Made by a program: the position numbers and the translations under genes
Assembly: GCF_048771995.1 (NCBI RefSeq)
Contig: NC_133064.1
Coordinates: 25,337,001-25,401,000, forward strand
Direction: 5' to 3'
Length of the DNA: 64,000 nt
Source of the DNA: Taeniopygia guttata
Taxonomy: Eukaryota > Chordata > Aves > Passeriformes > Estrildidae
The notes under the pieces: model-generated
Seen by the model: the letters and a program-made list of their open reading frames with translations, nothing else
What the model was told of the DNA's origin: nothing
Databases searched by the model: none
In this document: piece by piece, positions 21,944 to 33,295 of the stretch
How the letters are laid out: the number at the start of each line of letters is the position of its first letter
Position numbering within the stretch: the first letter of the stretch is position 1

Positions 21944-22640
21944 GTGCGGCTCGGCCTTAATATGAAACCACAGACAAAGATTCCTGCTGCCAAGAAGATG
22001 GCTCACCCCGCCGCTGGACGCACCCCAGTGGGCGCTGGGAACGGCAGAGGGATCCTAGCAGTGGGATTAGTCTGGGCGAGCCTGAGCCTAGCCTCATGCC
22101 TCAGTAACCTCCCCAATCCTGGGAAGGGAGAACCTGGTGGCAGATACCCAGAGGAATCACCTCCTACCTCATGGAACTGCAGCAGGGGTAAGCCTAATAA
22201 ACGTTGTCTTGACACTAACACTCAACAGGGGGTGTACAAATTCAAAGAGAAATCGAAAACATACCTTGAAATCGGACAGTCAGCTCATAAACTACATCGA
22301 AGGAGCACAAGGGAAGTTTCAATTCCAGTTTGTAACAAATGCAATCGTACTGTATGGATTGGGGGAAAGCAGGAATCTGTCTTTGTTGCTTATTTCCAAG
22401 CTAAACCAGTATGTTATGATCAGAATAAAATTAGTATATGTGTAATGGGGGGGAAAAAACCTACTGGGTGGGAAATAACCTAAAGTATGAAAAGAGGGTA
22501 CCTCTAGAAACTGAGCCAATCATCCTAGACCTCTTAGGGGACCAGGACGACAGGGTTTGTCTACAGTATGATAAGATATTCTGTTTTACCAAGGACAGAA
22601 GGGATGGATCCAGAAAATAAGATGAAACAGGTAATGCAAG
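21944..22640 (+). pseudogene. env: P6 env surface subunit, truncated
   Basis: 179 codons start MRLGLNMKPQ. A hydrophobic signal-like segment (ILAVGLVWASLSLASCL) lies near residues 45-61, then a Cys-containing SU-like part (VCNKCNRTVWIGG). A frameshift leads to 22438-22620. From there to the polypurine tract no TM, fusion peptide or membrane anchor is visible, so only part of SU remains. Confidence 0.65.
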
Positions 22641-22903
22641 AGGTAAAAAGACAGAAGCTGCCCTAGGAAAAACAAATCAGGTACCAAAAATAATGACACT
22701 AGGAGAAGAAATTCCTCACAGCAGGGCGGCTGAGGCCCTGAGAAATTTGAAAGTTGAATAAAGGGTAAAGAACAAAACTATAAAATTTACTAGGAAATTC
22801 CAGATGTAATAAATGAAAGGGAATAAAAATAAAGAAATCTTGGGATTCAGTAGAGGTAGAAATTAGGGCGCAAATTAATGGGTTAATATAGAAGGTGGGG
22901 GAT

Positions 22904-23498
22904 TGTTATGGGTAATAAACATAATTTGCTCCATTCCTTGTATGGAATATATAATGTTAAATACTTGTTAGATTATACCTCGTTTGTACTAGCCTCCCCC
23001 CCCTTCTCCCCTCCGAGGCCGGGTGTATGTTGGAAACTAATTTACAAGTAAGAAGATACGGCTTGCCAGGAGATGGGCCATGTCTGGAAAGCTGCGGGAG
23101 ACCCCAGGCGCTGATCATCGCGTGAACGACCCGAGATGGATATCTTGGAGATCCCCGGACAGATACATGTGAATGCAGCGTTCCCGTAAATTTCATCACG
23201 GGATTCAACAACTCTGGACACTGAATTATTAACATATGGACTCTGAATAGAAGAAAGGACTGATTGCAAAAATCTTGGCCTCAGGCAGAATTTTCCCTAT
23301 AAAACTCGCTTGTGCCAGGATGGAGGTGTGTGGGCATGGAGGAAAACCTCTGCTGAGGCTGACTCCTTGTTGCACACCCAGGGCCGACCCCGGGCTCGGC
23401 TCTGTTCTTTCCTTGTGGCTGGCTAGATAAAATTTGATTGCAAAATAAATATTTTATTTTTCATATTAATTTGGCTGGACAAATTTTCATTTATAACA
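22904..23498 (+). repeat. P6 3' LTR with preceding polypurine tract
   Basis: Starts TGTTATGGG directly after GAAGGTGGGGGAT (22891-22903), the plus-strand priming tract. 595 bp, near-identical to the 5' copy. The right flank is the truncated LTR L1, not the sequence seen left of the 5' LTR. Confidence 0.9.
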
Positions 23499-23780
23499 AA
23501 GAGATACTATACTATTCTACATACTTACTTCTTACTTACCTAATTCAAACGCCTGACTCTGATGAGAGTCCAAGACACAGCTGGATCTGATTGGTCATTG
23601 AACCCAAACAACCTTCACCAGAATCCAATCAAGCAATCACTTCAGGTAAACAATCTCCATATCACATTCCACATGGAGAAAACAAAGGAGCAGAGATAAA
23701 GATTGTTTTCTCTTCTTTTCTCTGTGCTTCTCCTGAGAGACAGAATTATGTCTCTCTGTCCAGAGAATGTGAATGCCACA
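23499..23780 (-). repeat. L1: truncated K-type LTR
   Basis: The minus strand starts TGTGGCATTCACATT at 23780 and matches the P4 LTR through the GGAATGTGATATGGAG block, but stops short of the AGCCTTCTGAAATCA end where P6 begins. Confidence 0.7.
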
Positions 23781-23828
23781 CTGTTGCTGTTGAGTTGGCC
23801 ACGCCACGACACACAGAGTAACACCATA

Positions 23829-24030
23829 TGATATCAGAAGGCTTCTCTGTTTACTATAACAACATCCTGTCTTTTATACATTCCGAATAAGTTTATACTT
23901 TATTCACTGGTTACAATAAATCAACACAGTGTTAATTGGCACAAAGCAGTCTCCACCACTGTTTTCGTCTTTTTCTTCTTCTCAGTTTCCATGTCAACGA
24001 CCTTGCTAGAATTCCTTTCAGGGGTAAATG
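23829..24030 (-). repeat. L2: second LTR-like piece
   Basis: The minus strand ends AGCCTTCTGATATCA at 23829, like the P4 LTR 3' end, with AATAAA and TATAAAA-like motifs upstream (around 23890). Its 5' limit is unclear. Confidence 0.5.
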
Positions 24031-24039
24031 TGAATCTTA

Positions 24040-25869
24040 TCAGTTTCTTCTTCAGCTAACTCTTCCTGGCTCACAGACCAGCTGTCAGCCCCTTCCACAA
24101 GACTGCTTAGATTGTCTGCCCCCTCCATATCCGCAATGCATCTAATGCATCCTGTCCATGCCCTGACGGACCCAGCCAGAATACCAGGGGAAGAACTGTC
24201 CAGCGAGAGGAATTGAAAAATGAGGACCAAGCAGTATTGTTATATCCCCTCCAGGAAGTGCTATTGGGAGGGGCAATTGGGGGAATCAGGTTTGTGACAG
24301 CTCCATTTCATTCCTCCAAAGTAAGAGCATTTAAAAAGGAATTAAAAGGTCTCCTAGAAGATCCAATTGGACTGAGTGAACAAGTAGATCAATTTTTGGG
24401 ACTGTGAAAAATGCATATTTTACGATTGGCTTTTCACAAATGTTACAATTAATATTATATGTGTAATGTTAGAAATTTATGCTGTATTAATTCTCTTAAG
24501 TAGTGTGTTAAATATAGTTTTAGGTTCCAACATAATGTTAAAATAGAGACTATGTATGTGGGGAAGTTTTTTTTTAAGAATGAGATACTCGCTTTGAGGA
24601 ACACCTAAATTTTCCAAAGGAGAGGAATTTACAGCTTCTTATCAGAAGAAGCTAATTTCTTCAGGCCTTGCTCAGACTCGAAGATGCCAGGGGATTAAAG
24701 GAAACAGTTGACATGCAACAGAGTTTCTTGTTTAGAATAGAATGTACGCATAACCATAAAGGATGTATGAATATGCAACAAGTGTATTGGTTTAAGGGTG
24801 ATTCCTTTGTTCACAAGTCATGCTTTTTGTGACTTAGTGTCTGAGAGCATCAGACATCCGTAATTCTTTGCTTTTTATTCTCTTGTAATTGTCCTACCTT
24901 TAAACTTTATTACTCTAATTGTATTACTATTTTTATAACCATTTTATTATTACTAAACTTTAAAAATTTTAAAAACCAAGTGATTGGCGTTTTTCACAGG
25001 GACCTAATGTTTATACCTGGGACGAAATGCAGTCCATACTAAACCTTTTGTTTACACTTGAAGAAAGACAAATGATCGGGCGAGCAGGGATGCAGATATG
25101 GGAAAAGGAGCATACGAACAGACCCCCTGGGGAGCAGAAAATGCCCACACAAAGACCTAACTGGGATCACAATACCCCCGGGGGAAGACAATATGGAATG
25201 GAAGATTATAGAACCTTAATAGTCAGAGGTATTAAAGAAGCTGCGCCAAAAGCTCAGAATGCCTCTAAGGTTTTTGCTGAACAACAAAAGAAGGAAGAAA
25301 CTACAACTGAATGGTTATAGAGGATAAGAGAAAATATGAGAAAATACTCTGGTATTGATCCTGAATGAGTACCAAGACAAGTTTTATTAAAAACAACCTT
25401 TGTAACTCATTCTTAGCCAGATATTAAAAAAAAAAAAAAAAAGCTAGAAAGATTAGAAGATTTGCAAGACAGAGGGTTGAATTGCCTGTTAAAAGAAGTC
25501 CAAAAAGTATATGTATGGAGGGACAAGGAGAAAGCAAAGGCAAAAGCTAAAGTAATGGCAGCTGCTATTGCCAAAGGAAACCACTGTGCAAAGACCCACT
25601 CCTATAAGGAGGTGAGGCCACAGTCAGGCCAAAACAAGGGGGACAAAGGAGAGGGTTAAGGGGAATAGAACTCTCTGGGAAAGAGACCCTAAAAAAGGGA
25701 AGAAGAGGAATATAATAAACAGGGCCCAATCTGACACAATTGCAAGGAAATTGGACATTTAATGTGAAGCTGCCCACAGAGAGAAAAATATCTGAAAGTT
25801 TTTAGGGAGGTTCATAAAATAGATGAATGGGGGGTCAGGGGGTCTCTCTCCTGGGGGTGATTTGTGGGG
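24040..25869 (+). pseudogene. gag: P7 gag (p12-CA-NC), split by L3
   Basis: PPPYPQC at about 24125 is a PPxY late domain. After a frameshift, LYPLQEVLLGG and the following CA N-terminus run to 24402. L3 interrupts; CA resumes at 24999 (NVYTWDEMQSILNLLF), with GRQYGMEDYRTL and a degenerate major homology region ending in a stop at 25318. A Lys-rich coil (25462-25659) and a decayed zinc knuckle (NCKEIGH) follow. An A18 run at about 25424 shifts the frame. MA is missing. Confidence 0.75.
24403..24998 (+). mobile_element. L3: solo ERVL-type LTR with 5-bp TSD
   Basis: TGTGAAAAATGCATATTTT...GGCGTTTTTCACA, 596 bp, with long inverted ends TGTGAAAAA/TTTTTCACA. Flanked by GGGAC at 24398-24402 and 24999-25003. 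Removing the LTR and one GGGAC restores P7 gag continuity. Same family as L12, L13 and L15. Confidence 0.93.
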
Positions 25870-26750
25870 AAAAAAAAAAAAACTCCACAACTTGTAAAAG
25901 TTGTAAAGCCAGTATGTTTATTACAGTGCTGGATGCATGTGGGGATTGTCCCCCCTTAAAGAACATGCACGCCCCTGAGAACTCCCAATCATTTTTTATT
26001 CCCCCTTATTAGTACATATGCATAGAGTTTCACAATAGGTTCATGCATATTCATTTTACTGGTTTCGCATTACAACTTGCAATTAGTCCTTCTACAGAGA
26101 ACAGTCTTTGTACAGAAAACTCTCTGGTCACTTTGTCCGTCTCTTGTAGACTCAGCTTTGTTTCATTTTTTTTTCTTCGTTTCAAAGTTTGAGTGGCCTC
26201 TCTTATCTCTTCAGCTTGGAAATTTACATTCTTTCTCCTCAGCTGAGACAGCTTTTAAGAGCTCAGCAGAGCTACCAGACTAAACAGCATATTTGTCCTG
26301 GGGTGACATTATGGTGCTTGTATCCCCAATTCTGTGTTCTGTTTGTGCTTCATGTTATGTTCTGTGCCTTCAGGACTGGCTCTGAAAAGTGAAGGTCTGT
26401 TTTGTCTTGTTATCAGCTGGCTCACCTCCCCCCATGATCTGTGTCTAGGAGAGGCTAGGGCTGGCTTGCTGGCTTGCTTGCTTTCGCTTTGCTCTTGCTC
26501 CTGCTTTTTGCTTTTGCCCTTGCTTTTGCTTATTAGTTTAGCTAGGCAGTCCAATTTTTTTTCCCTGGACTGTTTTTTTTTCTTTCCCTTTCCTGAATAC
26601 CATCCGAACCTGCTCAGGACTGGGACCTGGGAAACACCGAGAAACACGAGTCTGCATTTTTTGACCTGCAGCAGCCATCCCCAGCACCGGAGACCGATAA
26701 CTGGGTGACCACTCCCAGGAGACACTTTCTGGTGGGGTTTTTTTTGTTTT

Positions 26751-26783
<33 letters not shown>

Positions 26784-27036
26784 TGCTGGGGAGTGCTTTG
26801 CCTGTTAAATAAACAGGTTTTTTCCACTTCTCTCTGAGGAAATTCTTCCCTAACCAGGTGGGGGAGGGGCCATGTGGGCTTGATTTCTGGGGGCTCCTTC
26901 CGGCGGTTTTCTCCCAAATTTGCCCTAAACTAGGACAATATTTTACCTATGCTAGCAAGCTACTAATAATTCAAAATGGCACATTTCACCTAAATCTAAA
27001 TGGATTTCTACCCTGTTAAATTTCCACTCTGTTTCA
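25870..27036 (-). mobile_element. L4: minus-strand solo LTR, interrupted by L5
   Basis: On the minus strand it starts TGAAACAGAGTGG at 27036 and ends in a T-run at 25870; AATAAA (minus) lies near 25915. GGGG lies on both sides (25866-25869, 27037-27040), a possible 4-bp TSD. It sits between P7 NC and protease. The boundary at the A13 run is uncertain. Confidence 0.6.
26294..26937 (+). mobile_element. L5: solo LTR inside L4, 5-bp TSD
   Basis: TGTCCTGGGGTGACATTATGG...CTAAACTAGGACA, 644 bp, flanked by ATATT at 26289-26293 and 26938-26942. AATAAA near 26807. Contains GCTTTTGCTT-type pyrimidine repeats and a T30 run. Same family as L7. Confidence 0.93.
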
Positions 27037-27120
27037 GGGGCAAAACATAAGCAGGAGCCCTTGATAACTTTAATAGTAGGTCCTCTGGAGGAGAAATTCG
27101 AATTTTTAGTAGATACAAGG
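27037..27120 (+). pseudogene. pol: P7 protease start, interrupted by L6
   Basis: Reads PLITLIVGPLEEKFEFLVDT then R in place of the active-site Gly at the L6 junction. It resumes at 28604-28609 after the insertion. Same register as P6 protease. Confidence 0.7.
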
Positions 27121-27769
27121 TGAAATGAACAGGGTCTATGCCTTTATTAATAGTCAGCTCTTTATTAAAAGGTCAGCTCGGCAGGGGCCTCAACGAGGAG
27201 CTCGCCCCCGCTCTTGTAGCTACTCCGGTAGCAGAAGGGTGAGCAGGCATGCAGAGTCTGTCCCTGGAGTCTCCGTGGCACTCTGATAGCTGGAGGTGCA
27301 GAGGTGTGCAGTCCGTATCTGAAGTCCCAGCAGACTGTCCTCTCTCCTTTCCTCCCAGCACACTGGTGGCCGCAGGGTGAGGGGATGTGCAGAGCCTGCT
27401 GCCGAAGTCCAGCAGCAGCTATCCCTCTCCTTCCCTCCTGGTAACACCAGGAAGTGTGTGTGCTTTGCTCCTGCTTCCCACAGCCCAGTCCAGTCTGGTC
27501 CTCTGTAGGTTATGGTGACAGGTCAAACACAAACTAGGCATGGGGTTCCCTTTTCCCCAACCAGCACACCCATACAGCCCCCTCCACTGTGCCCATGTTT
27601 TCCATTTAGGGGTGTTTTTCATCCCCAAAACCCCCTCCCATGATTCCACTGGATTATTTTGCATCCCAGTCCTAGAATGGTAGTGAGGGTGGGGGGAGGT
27701 AGGTGATTCCCAGGAACAATTAGCTAATTAACATTTCAATGTCAGTACTTAGCCCAAGCCAAGTGTCCC

Positions 27770-28357
27770 TGTCCTAGGGTGACTGTTATGGTGTTTGTAT
27801 CTCCAATCGTGTGTTCTGTTTATGTTTGATATTATGTTCTGTGCTTTCAGAACTGACTCTGAAAGTGAAGGTTTGTTTTGCCCACTCTCTCGAGCCCCAC
27901 GTTGGGCGCCAAAATATTTGTCCTAGTTTAGGGCAAATTTGGGGAAAACCCAGGAAATAAACCCCCACGGCCCCTCTCCACCCACCTGGTTCAGGGAAAA
28001 ATTTCCTCTGAGAGAGAAGTGGAAAAGAACCTGTTTATTCAACAAGCAAAGCACTCCCCAGCACCAAAACAATTAACAACACTAGATGACAACAAAACTC
28101 TTTCACTACTCTGAAGAGATGAACGAATCCAGAAGGTCTTTCCTGGGAGTGGTCGCCCGGGTCTGGACGCTGGGGATGGCTGCTGCAGATCACCAAATGC
28201 AGGCTCCTGGTGTTCCTTGGTGTTTCCCAGATCCCAGTCCAGAGCAGGTTGGATGATATTCAGAAAGAGGAAAGGAAAAAGCAACAGTCCAGGGAAAGAA
28301 TTGGACTGCTTAACCTAACTAGGAAGCAAAGCAAGAAAGCAGGCAAAGCAAGCAAGC

Positions 28358-28388
<31 letters not shown>

Positions 28389-28574
28389 AGCAAGCCAGCC
28401 AGCCAGCCCTAGCCTTTTTTAGACAGCAGACCATGGGGGGAGGTGAACCAGATGATAACACGGCAAAACAAACCTTCACTTTCAGAGTCAGTTCTGAAAG
28501 CACAGAACATAATATCAAACGTAAACAGAACACACGATTGGAGATACAAACACCATAACAGTCACCCTAGGACA
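27770..28574 (-). mobile_element. L7: aberrant LTR-PBS element with two inverted U3 ends
   Basis: From 28574 leftward the minus strand is a full LTR (TGTCCTAGGGTGAC... to ...AACTAGGACA near 27915), then TGGCGCCCAACGTGGGGC (a perfect tRNA-Lys1,2 PBS), about 14 nt of leader, and then about 111 nt that are the reverse complement of the LTR's own first bases. Both outer ends are thus the same U3 terminus. GTCCC flanks the unit at 27765-27769 and 28575-28579, so it integrated as one piece. Confidence 0.88.
27894..27911 (-). other. L7 internal PBS, tRNA-Lys1,2
   Basis: The minus strand reads TGGCGCCCAACGTGGGGC, identical to the Lys1,2 PBS of class II viruses. It shows the L5/L7 LTR family uses a Lys1,2 primer and fixes the LTR end just before it. 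Confidence 0.85.
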
Positions 28575-28603
28575 GTCCCAGCCAGGCTGTTTTGTTCATA
28601 ACA

Positions 28604-31600
28604 CAAGGGTGGAGAAGATGTGTTTGTAAAATTCTAACAGAATGGGAGAAAAGCCAAAATACAATTAAAGTAGTAGGGACAAAAGGGGAAAGATTTAGAG
28701 CCCCAGTCATAAAATGTGGTATTTGAAGGAACAAACAAAATAAGAATGGGGGGATGCTTTATTTGTAGTAGGGGCAAGATATAATTTGCTTGGGAGGGAC
28801 TTAAAAGTAGTTACATATCAGGGTGCTTCTAGAAGGGGATAAAATGGTAGTCAAACTCCTCCAGTTAAAAGAGGAGGATGAAAAGCAAATTGAAGAAGTA
28901 GTCTGGGCCAAGCCTGGAAATCGGGGCAAATTAAACATAACCCCTATAGTAATCAAAATAACAAATGCAGGTTGCCCAATTAGAGTATGGCAATACCCAT
29001 TCTCTTTAGAAGAGAGAAGAGGGTCACAAACAGTAATTCAATAATTACTTAAAGATGGAACTTTAGAACTATGCATGGCTCCCCACAATACCCCCATATT
29101 ACCAGTGAGAAAATCAAATGGGACATACAGGCTTGTCCAAGACCTGAGAGAAGTAAATAAACGAACTATAGATTGATATGCAGTGGTACCAAATCCCAGT
29201 ACACTATTAAGTAAAATCCCCCCATTGCATCAGTGGTTTAGTGTACTAGACCTCAAAGATGCCTTTTGGTGCTGTCCCTTAGCAGAGGAAAGCAGAGATA
29301 TATTTGCTTTTGAATGGGAAGATCCCAATGCAGGGAGAAAGCAACAAATCTGATGGACCAAATTACCCCAAAGAGTTACCGAATCCCCTAACTTATTTGG
29401 ACAAGCCTAAGAGGTACTGCAATATTTACCCATAATACCTGAGGTAAAACTTATTCAGTATGTTGATGACTTATTTCTCTCAGCGGAGGATGAGGAAAAA
29501 GTCCAAGAATGCACCATATCATTACTAAATTTTTGGGGAAACTAGGGGCTTCGGGTATGGAAAGAAATGCTCCAATTTGTGGAGGATGAAGTACAATACT
29601 TAGGACATATAATAAGCCAAGGGAGCCAGTGATTAAATCCTGAAAGGATCACAGGAATAACCTCACCGCCCCAGCCAAAAACTAAAAAGGAAATTAGAAT
29701 TTTTTTGTGTTTGTTGAGATATTGTAGGATATGGGTAGAAGGGTACACCCAAGCTGTTAAATTCCTGTATGAAAAATTAGTAAAAGAAGAAATTACATGC
29801 GAAAAAGAAGATGAGCGGAGATTTGAAAGTTTAAAACAAAAATTGATTAGTGCCCCTGCTGTAAGTCTTCCTGCCTTAGATAAACCTTTTCCCCTATTTG
29901 TAGATGTGGAAAATGGGGTAGCCTGTGGATTCCTACCCCAAGAATGGGAGGATCCAAGAAACCAGTGGTTTATCTGTCAAAATTGTTAGAGCCTGTTAGT
30001 AGGGGGTGGCCAATCTGTATCCAGGCCGTAGCCTCCACTGCCCTATTAGTAGAAGAAAGCAGAAAATTTACTTTTGGGGAGAAATTAAAAGTGCACACCC
30101 TACATGCAGTTAGAAATGTTCTAAACCGGAAAGCTGAGAAGTGGCTCACTGATTCTTGAGTGCTAAAACATGAAGCAATTTTAATAGACAAAGATGATCT
30201 AGAACTAATTACCGATAAGCACCTCAATCCTGCCCAGTTTTTGTGTAGAGAACCAGTAGAAGAACTAGTGCATGATTGCTTAGAAATCATAAACTATCAA
30301 ACCAAAGTTTGACAGACAAATCCCTGCAGAGGGGAAAACAATTATTCATCGATGGTTCTTTGAGGGTGATTCAGGAGCAGCAAATGTCAGGATATGCTAT
30401 AGTAGATGAGAAGTTGGTAACCATAGAAAAGAGAAGGTTACCCCCCACTTGGTCAGCTCAAGCATGTGAATTGTACACCTTGAAACAAGCCCTCCCTCAA
30501 AATATTAACACCGGAGCGGGGGACTGTGTATATCGACTCTAAGTACGCCTTTGAGGTGGTGCATATGTTTGGGAAAATCTGTGAAGAAAAAGGATTTCTA
30601 AATTCAAAAGAGAAAGGATTAATTCATTAAAGGCTTATCTCAGAAGTATTTAAAACCTTACAGTTGCCAGAGGAAATTGCTGTTGTGTATATTAGGAGGC
30701 ATCAGAAGGAGACCACCTTAGAAATAAGAGGGAACAGCTTAGCAGACTTAGAAGCTAAAAATGCAGCTGAGTCCAGGGAAGAGAAAGCGATGATGATCCT
30801 GAGCCCTGCAGGAGAAATTCAGGATCTACCAGTATTCAGTAAAACAGAGGAAAAGAACCTCCTAGAAACAGGAGCAAAAAAAGACAATGAAGGGAAGGGG
30901 GTGTCATGTGATGGGAGACAGTTATTAAATAAACCATTGTCCAGGAAAATATTAGAAAGCATGCCTACTAAAACTCATCGGGGTACCCAAGCACTGAGTG
31001 ATCAGGTCCTGAGAAATTTGGATTGTATAGGAACTTTTAGAATAGCTAAGCAAATAACTGAAAAGTGTGATATATGCCAAAAAGTAAACAAAAAGGTCAT
31101 GAGGGGACCCTGCCAAAGAGGGTGAGAATTAGCCTTACGACCCTTTCAGAGTAGCCAAGTAGATTTCACTGAACTCCCACAAGTGCAACAGTGGAAATTA
31201 TTGTTAGTAATAGTAGATAATTTGATCCATTGGGTAGAGGCAGTACCAGTAGTTAAAGCTACTGCCGATGTGGTATGCAAAATTCTTCTACAACTAATCA
31301 TTCCCTGGTATGGCTTAGTAAATAATATTGACTCAGACCGAGAAACCCATTTCAATTTAAAAATACTGCAGCAAGTAGTCCAAGCTCTGGGTATAGAATG
31401 GGAACTACACACTCCATGGCATCCACAAAGTTCAGGGCGGGTTGAAAAGATGAATCAAACTCTCAAAAGAACTGTAACTAAACTGATGATTGAAACCCAA
31501 ATGTCGTGGGTCAAGTGCCTACCCCTAGCCTTGTTGAGAATCAGAACACCGCCCAGATAAGACTTAGGAGTTTCACCTTATGAAAGGATGTTTAGTTTAC

Positions 31601-31975
31601 CTTTTTTTTATTTTGCCAAATAGTATTACCACTCATGAAGAAGGGGAGGACAGTGTCAAGAAATATGTCCTGTCTATAGAACAAACTCTAGAGAAACTAC
31701 AGGAAAAGGGAAGAATCCCTCAGACTGCTACCCTAGATTTCAAAATGTATAATGTTAATCCTAGGAATTGGATAATGGTTAAATCATAAAAAGACCAACC
31801 TTTAACCCTACAGTGGGAAGGTCCCTTTGAGGTGCTGCTGACAACCGAATCGGCTGTACAAACTGCAGAATGAGGATAGACCCACGTTAGCAGAATAAAA
31901 AGACCAGTAGAAGAACCCCACAACTGGAGGAGCATCACTTCCACAGAAGGACTAAAAATTACTCTAAAACAAAAT
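28604..31975 (+). pseudogene. pol: P7 pol (protease end, RT, RNase H, integrase)
   Basis: Many stops and shifts. Landmarks in order: YNLLGRDLK (about 28779); RT start at 28829; [12 protein letters not shown] (about 29122); VLDLKDAFW (29249); QYVDDLF (about 29458); connection 29705-30159; RNase H SAQACELYTL (about 30450) and KYAFEVV (30541); integrase zinc-finger part CDICQ (31066); core NNIDSDRETHF (second Asp) and SSGRVEKMNQ (Glu) in the open stretch 31183-31560; C-terminal domain QWEGPFEVLL (about 31812). It keeps the RT fingers and integrase Glu that P6 has lost. Confidence 0.85.
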
Positions 31976-32329
31976 GCACAGGATCAATGTAGCAAGTAAA
32001 CCATGAGCAACCACACATCCATTCAGGCTAGGAGTTCCCCGTGGGCTTTATTAAATCTTTTGTATTCCCAAAGGCCAGAGGCTTCTAAACTCTGGAGCAG
32101 TAATTTACTACCACCTCAATCAGGGATATATAGATTAACAAACACAAGGTCCATAAACGATCCTAGAGTTTTTGCTTTTGGTTGTGACTTGCAAAAAGAA
32201 AAACCATCAGGTGTCTCTGCTGAGACATCTCCCAGATTTATTCCTACTTACATACCCTTCTGTTGCCTTTATAAAAGACAACCAGAGACCTGGTTCAGGG
32301 AACAGCACGGCAGCCTGGCCTCGCCCAGG
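31976..32329 (-). repeat. LTR-like pieces between P7 and L8
   Basis: Minus-strand AATAAA motifs (near 32043 and 32240) and a TATAAA-like motif (near 32270) suggest one or two decayed minus-strand LTRs. I cannot set ends or TSDs. Confidence 0.35.
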
Positions 32330-32619
32330 CTGCTCGGGCTAGTCAACACACGCAGACACCAATATGGCAGACGGTTGAAAAGCATTTATTATCCTATCTC
32401 GTGGGTTTAAATAGTTTTTAGGGGTCTTTGCTACGTCAGAGGGGGGTTGGGGGTCTCAGGGGTTAGTGGGTAGTGGAAATTTACTAGGGCAGGTGTGGCT
32501 ACATTCTTCTGAGGCTTCTGGAGTTAATAGATAAGTGGGGAAGAGAGAGAGAGGGAGGGGTCTATCTTTCCGTGACATCCCGTGGTAGTCTTCCGCTCCG
32601 CCTGTCCCTATCTACTACA
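32330..32619 (-). repeat. L8: minus-strand LTR next to P8
   Basis: The minus strand starts TGTAGTAGATAGGG at 32619. TATTTAAA and AATAAA lie near 32405 and 32385, and the R/U5 part runs through GTGTCTGCGTGTGTTGAC. A purine-rich AAGAAGGG precedes it (once P8 is removed), so it may be a 3' LTR whose internal side continues at 42266. The 3' limit is approximate. Confidence 0.55.
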
Positions 32620-32628
32620 CCCTTCTTG

Positions 32629-33275
32629 TGAAACGAAAGATTTTCCAGAGATCACTTGAGCTAACAAAATGAATGTATCAAAAATGAATATATCAAAAAT
32701 GAATGTATCATGTTTGTAGAATCATGTGTTGAATTTTAAGAAACCTCTGCACAAAAAGGCATAGGAAAGAAAAACAAAGATCTTTAAAGCTTCTTGCAAA
32801 AAGACAAATACCGGAAAGGACCAGGAATGCCAAGACTTCAGACAAGGAAGCCCTCTGTCTCCAAACATGTCAAGGATGATGAACTTATCCAGATAGGAGA
32901 GCAAAGGACCAAAAGCGCAAGCGCAGAGGAGAAGAGTTCAAAATTCAATGCGGAGGAAGATGATGGTTTGTGCCTCAAAGACCACCAGGGACCCCCATAA
33001 AAGCCCCCACAAAAAACTACGCATGCCCAGAAGGGCATGGACCTATTTAGCATGAGAAGCAAAGACAGGCGGGGCCAGGGGTTGAATATGCATAGAAAAG
33101 TTGTGTAATGTATTGCATATGGAACACCTTTGTGAATAAAATTAGGGGGCAGACTTCAGCTCGGGGCACAAGATTTCGGACAGTTATCTCTCTTGTGCCG
33201 GGCACTGCCATACATACCCACTTCATAACTACATCGAGTTGTGGAGTCTATTTATTTATTCCGCATATCGCTTCA
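32629..33275 (+). repeat. P8 5' LTR
   Basis: TGAAACGAAAGATTTTCC...CGCTTCA, about 647 bp. AATAAA at 33135-33140 sits about 135 nt before the end. Differences from the 3' LTR: CCAGAG/CCAGAC, one ATGAATATATC/ATGAATGTATC and one inserted A in CTTTAAAGC. A 68-codon frame inside both LTRs (32794/41784) is treated as chance. Confidence 0.93.
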
Positions 33276-33277
33276 TT

Positions 33278-33295
33278 TGGCGACCGCGGCAGGAC
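33278..33295 (+). other. P8 PBS, possibly tRNA-Arg
   Basis: TGGCGACCGCGGCAGGAC lies two bases after the LTR. From memory it fits best to the 3' end of a tRNA-Arg(UCG)-type molecule, with several mismatches. Position is solid; primer identity is tentative. Confidence 0.5.

Larger units (their letters stand above)
15802..23498 (+). mobile_element. P6: chimeric gamma-like provirus with foreign-looking insert in gag
   Basis: LTRs at 15802-16396 and 22904-23498 are both 595 bp, differ at about two positions by my count and have TG...CA ends. Between them: PBS 16401, gag start 17185, about 1.2 kb of non-gag sequence, NC 18440, protease, RT lacking its fingers, RNase H, integrase lacking the catalytic Glu, env SU without TM, and a polypurine tract before 22904. 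No target-site duplication flanks it (left ...TGATATA, right AAGAGAT...). It looks young but heavily defective. Confidence 0.85.
27121..28603 (-). mobile_element. L6: minus-strand solo LTR, interrupted by L7
   Basis: On the minus strand it starts TGTTATGAACAAAAC at 28603 and ends CCTGTTCATTTCA at 27121. Flanked by CAAGG at 27116-27120 and 28604-28608. Two AATAAA motifs (minus) are near 27143 and 27165. Without L7 and its TSD the LTR is about 673 bp. Confidence 0.88.
24040..31975 (+). mobile_element. P7: degraded gamma-like gag-pol with nested LTR insertions
   Basis: Gag p12-CA-NC (24040-25869), protease and pol (27037-31975) are collinear with P6 but carry dozens of stops. LTR insertions L3, L4 (with L5) and L6 (with L7) split it. 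Neither of its own LTRs is recognisable nearby, and no env follows. It is clearly older than P6 and P8. Confidence 0.8.

Noticed and set aside
23499..24030. L1 and L2 as the paired LTRs of one provirus
   Set aside because: They are same-strand, under 50 bases apart, with no PBS or polypurine tract between. Better read as two separate LTR pieces.
32794..33000. 68-codon frame in both P8 LTRs (MQKDKYRKGPG...)
   Set aside because: It is inside the U3 region and identical in both copies only because LTRs are identical. No superantigen-like or accessory-protein features seen.
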